Assembly (NCBI RefSeq): GCF_023540835.1
Contig: NZ_JALKCU010000007.1
Coordinates: 56,948-120,947, forward strand
Origin: Marivivens geojensis
GTDB lineage: Bacteria > Pseudomonadota > Alphaproteobacteria > Rhodobacterales > Rhodobacteraceae
Length of the DNA: 64,000 bases
Direction: 5' to 3'
The notes beneath the pieces were generated by a model. The model did not search any database. It saw only the letters and a program-made list of their open reading frames with translations, and was not told where the DNA came from. This document shows positions 59,147-64,000 of this stretch, piece after piece. Numbering within the stretch: the stretch's first letter is position 1; every line of letters begins with the position of its first letter. The position numbers and the translations under genes were made by a program.

Positions 59147-60711
59147 TTTTCCTCCCTCAACCACGCCTCCAGAGCAGCTATTTCTCCGGCTGTCATGCGC
59201 AAGCCCAGTTTACTCCGCCGCCAGAGAATGTCTTCGGCGGTTTGGGCAAATTCATGCTCGATTAGCCAGATCACCTCTGCTTCTGTCAGACTCGCGCCGA
59301 AATTCCGACCCAGATCTTCGGCAGTCTCCGCACCAGCCAGGATATCCTGCGCCTCTGTGCCATAGGCCCGAACCAACCGCCGCGCCCAGCGATCATCCAG
59401 GAACTCGAACCGCGCCAAGAGGTCCGCGACCAGAGCATCGAACTCGTCGGCATCAAAATCGCCGCCCGCCAGGGGAACACCAGCAGTCCAAGGTCGATTA
59501 TGTTGCTGCAAACACTCATTTATCTGCTCAAGTGCACTTTCCGCCAGACGCCGGTAGGTGGTGATTTTACCACCGAAAATATTCAGAACCGGCGCACCGT
59601 TACGATCCACTCGCAGGGTATAGTCGCGGGTGGCGGCTGTCGCGCTGCTGGCCCCGTCATCATAAAGCGGCCGCACACCGGAATAGGTCCAGACGACGTC
59701 ACCAGGAGTGATCTGCTTTTCGAAATAGCCGTTCGCAAACCCGATCAGATAGTCCCGCTCGGCTTCTGTGCAGACCGCCGGATCGTTAGCATCGGCATGT
59801 TCGGCATCGGTCGTGCCAATCAAAGTAAAATCGGTTTCATAGGGAATTGCGAAGATGATCCGTCCATCCTGACCCTGAAAGAAGTAACATTTATCGTGGT
59901 CATAGAGTTTGCGTGTGACGATATGGCTCCCGCGTACGAGCCTGACGTTGTCTTTTGTTTCCAGCCGCGCGACGTTGTGGATCACGTTGCCAACCCATGG
60001 ACCGGCGGCATTCACCAGCATCCGCGCATAATGGATAGCGGTTGCCCCATTTTCGTTATTGCTCGTTTCGATGCGCCAAAGATCGCCTTCGCGCACCGCC
60101 GAAACCACTTTGGTCCGCGTCAGTATCATCGCACCACGCATTTCGGCATCTCGGGCATTAAGCGCGACGAGCCGTGAATCCTCGACCCAGCAATCCGAAT
60201 ATTCATAGGCCTTTTCGAACCGCGCATTCAGCGGGGCACCTTCGGCTGTGCCCTGCAGACCTATCGTCTTAGTCCCCAGCAGAACCTCGCGCCCACCCAG
60301 ATTGTCGTAGAGGAACAACCCCAATCGGATCAGCCAACCGGGTCGCCGCCCCTTCATCCATGGCATGACCAATCGCAACAGCCGCGACGCAGGCGTATCG
60401 GACTCGAACAGCATATCTTTATGATAAGGCAACACAAATCGCATGGCCCAACTGATATGCGGCATAGCCTTCAAGAGGATTTCCCGTTCGATGAGCGCCT
60501 CTTTCACCAGACGGAATTCGAAATATTCCAGGTAGCGCAGCCCGCCATGAAACAGCTTCGTCGAAGCCGACGAGGTTGCCGACGCAAGATCGTCCATTTC
60601 GGCCAGGGTCACAGAATACCCACGTCCCGAAGCATCCCGCGCAATCCCGCACCCATTGATGCCACCCCCGATGATGAACAGGTCGGTCACTTGTTCGGAC
60701 TGTTGGTCCAT
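59143..60711 (-). CDS. glpD: glycerol-3-phosphate dehydrogenase (FAD, aerobic type)
   Basis: 522 residues from ATG 60711. The FAD-binding motif is [21 protein letters not shown] and [20 protein letters not shown] is the GlpD signature. DAO barrel and C-terminal cap domain are present. It feeds electrons from glycerol 3-phosphate to quinone and yields dihydroxyacetone phosphate. Confidence 0.96.
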   Translation of the reverse strand: MDQQSEQVTDLFIIGGGINGCGIARDASGRGYSVTLAEMDDLASATSSASTKLFHGGLRYLEYFEFRLVKEALIEREILLKAMPHISWAMRFVLPYHKDMLFESDTPASRLLRLVMPWMKGRRPGWLIRLGLFLYDNLGGREVLLGTKTIGLQGTAEGAPLNARFEKAYEYSDCWVEDSRLVALNARDAEMRGAMILTRTKVVSAVREGDLWRIETSNNENGATAIHYARMLVNAAGPWVGNVIHNVARLETKDNVRLVRGSHIVTRKLYDHDKCYFFQGQDGRIIFAIPYETDFTLIGTTDAEHADANDPAVCTEAERDYLIGFANGYFEKQITPGDVVWTYSGVRPLYDDGASSATAATRDYTLRVDRNGAPVLNIFGGKITTYRRLAESALEQINECLQQHNRPWTAGVPLAGGDFDADEFDALVADLLARFEFLDDRWARRLVRAYGTEAQDILAGAETAEDLGRNFGASLTEAEVIWLIEHEFAQTAEDILWRRSKLGLRMTAGEIAALEAWLREEK

Positions 60712-60886
60712 GAGAATCCCCCAAATGCGCGAATTTGTTCGCTTTATCTTCAGCAGAGGAGCGCTACGCAACTGAATTTTCGGTTTTATTCTAATTCGAC
60801 GCTAAAAAATTGCGATTCCGGTTGCATTCGACATTATCTTTGGCTTTCTGAAGGGATAAGCCCACAACTCGAAAGCACACGAACCC
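60712..60886. promoter_or_regulatory. glpD-glpR divergent promoter region
   Basis: 175 AT-rich bases. ATTCGAC occurs at 60794-60800 and 60826-60832, each preceded by a TTCGGTT- or TTCCGGTT-type element, giving a repeated unit that could be the GlpR operator. Confidence 0.4.
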
Positions 60887-61648
60887 ATGTCGCAGACGTT
60901 TCGTCATCCTGAAATGCTCGAGATCGCCCGCCGTGACGGCAAAGTCACCGTCGACGGGCTAGCCGCACATTTCGGAGTGACATTGCAAACCATCCGGCGC
61001 GACCTCACCTATCTGGCCGAGGCAGGGCAATTGGAACGGGTGCATGGTGGCGCGGTACTGCCATCGGGGACAACGAACATCGGTTATGAAGAACGCAGGG
61101 TCCTGAATTCCAGCACCAAACAGGCGATTGCCCGCACCTGCGCGAGCCACATTCCGAACGATATCTCGCTTTTCCTCAATATAGGCACCTCGACCGAGGC
61201 TGTTGCGCGTGAATTGATGAACCACCGCAATCTGATGGTGGTAACCAATAATATGAACGTGGCGAATATTCTGGTGGCAAACCCGCATTGCGAAATCCTT
61301 GTCACAGGCGGTAGCCTGCGCAGGGCCGATGGCGGGTTGATCGGCAATCTGGCCGCCGACACGATTCGGCAATTCAAATTCGATTTGGCCGTGATAGGGT
61401 GTTCGGCTCTTGATGCGGACGGAGACCTGTTGGACTTCGACATCCAGGAGGTAAGCGTTAGCCAGACCATCATCCGGCAATCGCGCAAAACGTTTCTGGT
61501 CGCCGATCACACCAAATTCGTTCGCAGTGCACCAGCACGGATAGCCTCACTTTCTGCTATCGATACCCTCTTTACTGATCACCCACTTGCATCAGAACTG
61601 GCTACGTCATGCGAATCATGGGGCACAACCGTCGCCTATGCGTCCTAA
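60887..61648 (+). CDS. glpR: DeoR/GlpR family repressor
   Basis: 253 residues. N-terminal helix-turn-helix is VDGLAAHFGVTLQTIRRDL followed by GQLERVHGGAVLPSG. The DeoR C-terminal sensor domain has LFLNIGTSTEAVA, CEILVTGGSLRRADGGLIG and a late D-H-T-K-F. The effector is presumably glycerol 3-phosphate. Divergent from glpD-glpK. Confidence 0.92.
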   Translation: MSQTFRHPEMLEIARRDGKVTVDGLAAHFGVTLQTIRRDLTYLAEAGQLERVHGGAVLPSGTTNIGYEERRVLNSSTKQAIARTCASHIPNDISLFLNIGTSTEAVARELMNHRNLMVVTNNMNVANILVANPHCEILVTGGSLRRADGGLIGNLAADTIRQFKFDLAVIGCSALDADGDLLDFDIQEVSVSQTIIRQSRKTFLVADHTKFVRSAPARIASLSAIDTLFTDHPLASELATSCESWGTTVAYAS

Positions 61649-62589
61649 TACTTTTATTGGGGTAGCTTCAGTGTCGTAACGGCTCTGTTCTCAAAAGAGT
61701 TAATTTGAGGCGACACGATAGATCGAAAACATGCTCAACAAATATGAAAAGTCCCGACTTTCGCTACGGACGGCACGAACGGCCGCTACGTACCCAAGGC
61801 CATAAATTTTCCTCAATATAGCCAAACCATTCGCTAATTTTATTGGATCGATTGGCAAGGACTTTTAATCTAAAACTTTAGTAAAATAAGATTTCCCCAA
61901 GATGCTAATAATAAACAACTTTTGACCAACGACCTCAAACCCACGAGGTTCGTTGGTTTTGAGACAAATCGACGGTTGAGAACGATTTTGACCAAATATT
62001 TGTTCTCAGCAGCCCCTTGAGCGCCGCTAAGTCCCTTTGGATACAAAAGGAAATTTCGACAAGCGCATTTAGTTGTAAGTTTTGTAAAGGGGAAATGGCG
62101 GTGGATTTGAAATCAAAACCATTTTAGCTCAGGTGATTGTTTGGCCCTTCGATGAAGAGGCGTGAAATTTGGCGAAGAATTGCGGTTACGCAAAATCCAC
62201 TGCCCACTCAAAAGTCGACATGAAGCTTTCCCACCATTTTACCAGAAAAGTATAGGTTTATTATGAAAACCGACAGGGTATTGCTCAGGTGTGTGATCCC
62301 ACGGTTTGATTGTGTGGTCCTTTCGCTGGAGTGGCAGGAAACATTTGCCGACATTGCGCATGGCGATCATGGACAACGGACTCGAGCGCTGCTGATGCGG
62401 CTGCTCGGCCTTGACATCATCACTTCAAGTACTCGGAGGGGCACCCAGCCAGTGGTGTTACACCCGCTTAACGCGATTATGAACTCATCACGCCTGGCTT
62501 CATAAGGTGTGTGCCCGAGAAATAATGTAAAATGTGCGCGAATTTTAAACCTAGGTGTCCAGTCTCGGCCTTCGATGGACGTGCCACTT
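61649..62589 (+). other. AT-rich gene-poor region
   Basis: 941 bases with no gene I can support. It contains a hairpin at about 61926-61956 (CCAACGACCTC and GAGGTTCGTTGG) followed by TTTT, which could be a terminator. An 80-codon open frame at 62263-62505 (R-V-L-L-R-C-V-I-P-R-F-D and so on) has no recognisable family. It may be decayed mobile DNA. Confidence 0.4.
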
Positions 62590-63054
62590 CTATTCGTTCG
62601 GCCCCCCCGGATAGCCGGGTTCTAGAATTGTAATCAGTGGTTTTCCGGGTGGGACTATGAACGTGTCGATAAGTATGGCATCTTCGCTCCCCAGGTTCGT
62701 TGCAGTCATCGGGACATTAGGCGGCATATAATAGCACTGCCCTGCCTTGAAGAGCATAGGGGCTTTGCCTTCCACAAAATCGGTTATGGTGCCGCTAAGA
62801 ACACATGTGTGCCCCCCGTATTCATGAACATGAATGCCAACCCTAGTACCAGCCTCGCGCACACCTTTCATGACTACTAGTCGGTTACCGTTGACATCGA
62901 TTGTGTCAATCATCGTGATTTCATTTTGCAGTGGCTTCAGTTCCCCTGGAGGACTATAGCCATTTATTTCACGCACTATTTCAGGAACATTTTGAGCAAA
63001 TGCAGATGTTGCAAGTATCGCAAGAACAACCGGCATCAAAAAAATTGGTTTCAT
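62590..63054 (-). CDS. exported cupin-domain protein
   Basis: 154 residues from ATG 63054. A signal peptide ends A-T-S-A-F-A-Q. The small beta-barrel has the cupin motif GIHVHEYGGHTCVLSGTITD (two His and Gly pattern) and a later P-N-V-P-M-T-A-T-N. Function unknown; single gene in an otherwise gene-poor region. Confidence 0.75.
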   Translation of the reverse strand: MKPIFLMPVVLAILATSAFAQNVPEIVREINGYSPPGELKPLQNEITMIDTIDVNGNRLVVMKGVREAGTRVGIHVHEYGGHTCVLSGTITDFVEGKAPMLFKAGQCYYMPPNVPMTATNLGSEDAILIDTFIVPPGKPLITILEPGYPGGPNE

Positions 63055-63151
63055 CGGTCCGCTTTCGTAATAACCCTGTCGGCTTTCACGATAGACGAAT
63101 ATCTGGCCTCCTTTCAAGGACGTATGATCGGCTAATGCTGACCTAAGAATA

Positions 63152-63161
63152 CCCCCCCCCC
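63152..63161 (+). repeat. 10-C homopolymer upstream of the cupin gene
   Basis: An uninterrupted run of ten C, 98-107 bases before the cupin ATG on the minus strand (a G run in that promoter). Tracts of this length can slip. Confidence 0.8.
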
Positions 63162-63279
63162 TTAAGTACTTGTTTTGATGCTATAAAAATAAAACTGCAC
63201 CGTTTTGATGGATAGATTGAGGTAGCTCTGATGCTCAGCTTCCCCAACTGAATCAGCCTACGGCTATGTTTAGGTAAAG

Positions 63280-64000
63280 TGGTCCCAATTTTTAGGACAG
63301 GTTTGCAGCGTTTCTAAGGTGTATCAGGTTTAGGTTTCATGCTGCTTTTTGTTCTTCGAAGCCCGCCCAATATGCGTCGTCTGGCGTGAGCCGATCAAGC
63401 GCGGAATGTGGCCGCTCGGTGTTGTAGAATGCTATCCAATCCTTGATGACGCGTCGGGCCTGCAACCCGTCAGTGATTTCTTCGAGATAGATCGCCTCTT
63501 GCTTCAAGCTCCGCCACAACCGTTCGATGAAGATGTTGTCGAGGTAACGGCCACGCCCATCCATCGAGATGCGGACCCCAACTTCGTTCAGTGTCGTGAT
63601 CCAAGCAGCCCCAGTGAACTGGCTGCCTTGATACGTATTGCATATCACGGGCGGGCCGTATTTGGCGATGGCCTCGTTTATGGCGTCCACGCAGAAGTCC
63701 GCGTGCATCGTATTGCTCAGTCTCCAACTCAGCACCTCGCGCGTGGCCCAATCCATGACCGCCACCAAGTATAGGAAGTCGTTCTTGACCGGCACGAAGG
63801 TAATATCTGCGCACCAGACTTGGTTCGGGCGGTCTATCACCATCTTTCTAAGCAAGTACGGATAGACGGGATGCTGCGGATGCGGTTGGCTGGTTCTGGG
63901 GCGTTTGTAGATCGCCTCCAGGCCCATCCTCGTCATCAATCGTCTGACGCGACGCCGCCCGACAACTGTGCCCTCTCTTCGTAGACAAGCAGCGATCTGA
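63280..64000 (-). mobile_element. IS3-family insertion sequence, partial (runs off window)
   Basis: The element end is probably TGGTCCCAATTTTTAGGACA at 63280-63299, beginning TG as IS3 ends do; the rest continues past base 64000. Confidence 0.7.
63337..64000 (-). CDS. IS3-family transposase OrfB, 5' end outside window
   Basis: The frame is open to the window edge (Q-I-A-A-C-L-R-R-E-G-T-V-V-G-R-R-R), so about 221 residues are visible. The HTH_21 part and rve core are present: first Asp in VWCADITFVPV, third residue Glu in LWRSLKQEAIYLE. The second catalytic Asp, normally N-T-D-Q-G-S-Q-F, is Tyr here (CNTYQGSQFTG; codon TAT for GAT), which should kill activity. Confidence 0.88.
   Translation of the reverse strand, partial: QIAACLRREGTVVGRRRVRRLMTRMGLEAIYKRPRTSQPHPQHPVYPYLLRKMVIDRPNQVWCADITFVPVKNDFLYLVAVMDWATREVLSWRLSNTMHADFCVDAINEAIAKYGPPVICNTYQGSQFTGAAWITTLNEVGVRISMDGRGRYLDNIFIERLWRSLKQEAIYLEEITDGLQARRVIKDWIAFYNTERPHSALDRLTPDDAYWAGFEEQKAA

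Noticed and set aside
62263..62505. 80-codon open frame in the AT-rich region
   Set aside because: No family recognised on either strand and no good ribosome-binding site; mentioned only inside the region entry.

Overview
The window looks like chromosome from a Rhodobacterales (Roseobacter-group) alphaproteobacterium. This is inferred from gene content and order: an F1 ATP synthase operon atpH-A-G-D-C without the Fo genes, flanked by an H-type lectin gene; DUF2161, DUF2125, YcgN and TIGR01459-type genes; a Hint-domain protein; and an ExbB/MotA-like gene paired with an OmpA-ended coiled-coil gene. Every assignment was made by reading protein sequences. No database search was run.

Positions 1-30,260 are core chromosome with tightly packed housekeeping genes. 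In order they are: the end of a TraB/GumN protein, a DUF2161 protein, Mn-dependent pyrophosphatase, a GNAT, a HAD hydrolase, a MaoC hydratase, ribF, a YcgN protein, threonine aldolase, prs, an H-type lectin, the F1 ATP synthase operon, a methyltransferase, gloB, clpA, an M23 peptidase, the stator-like pair, a ChaC-type cyclotransferase, DUF2125, tyrC-hisC, ada, rpsD, a Hint protein, an LpxR-like protein, a two-gene DMT transporter and tRNA-Glu(UUC).

From the tRNA to the right edge the character changes to accessory DNA. Positions 30.3-33.4 kb hold a bactofilin, a UPF0149/SEC-C protein and small unrecognised genes, including a head-to-head pair of mutual paralogues. Positions 33.6-41.4 kb hold a LacI-regulated sugar ABC importer with a GH32-like glycosidase, flanked by two direct copies of an IS6-family element, the left one a remnant. 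Positions 41.4-43.75 kb are wreckage: a recombinase-associated pseudogene, an IS110/IS1111-type element with a long 3' noncoding end, and the tail of a SorC-type regulator.

Positions 43.9-61.65 kb form a coherent catabolic island. Two divergent transcription units under an IclR regulator encode an oligosaccharide ABC importer, a GH36 alpha-galactosidase, a GH2 beta-galactosidase and the enzymes of oxidative galactose breakdown: galactose dehydrogenase, SMP-30 lactonase, DgoD, DgoK and DgoA. A convergent glpD-glpK unit with its own GlpR follows, and no glycerol transporter is present. The simplest joint reading is import and cytoplasmic dismantling of a galactosyl-glycerol. The digalactosyl-glycerol head group of plastid lipid, which has one alpha- and one beta-galactosidic bond plus glycerol, fits all the parts; floridoside is the main alternative. 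This is inference from gene content.

Positions 61.65-64.0 kb are gene-poor: an AT-rich spacer, a secreted cupin gene with a 10-C tract upstream, and an IS3-family transposase that runs off the window and lacks its second catalytic Asp.
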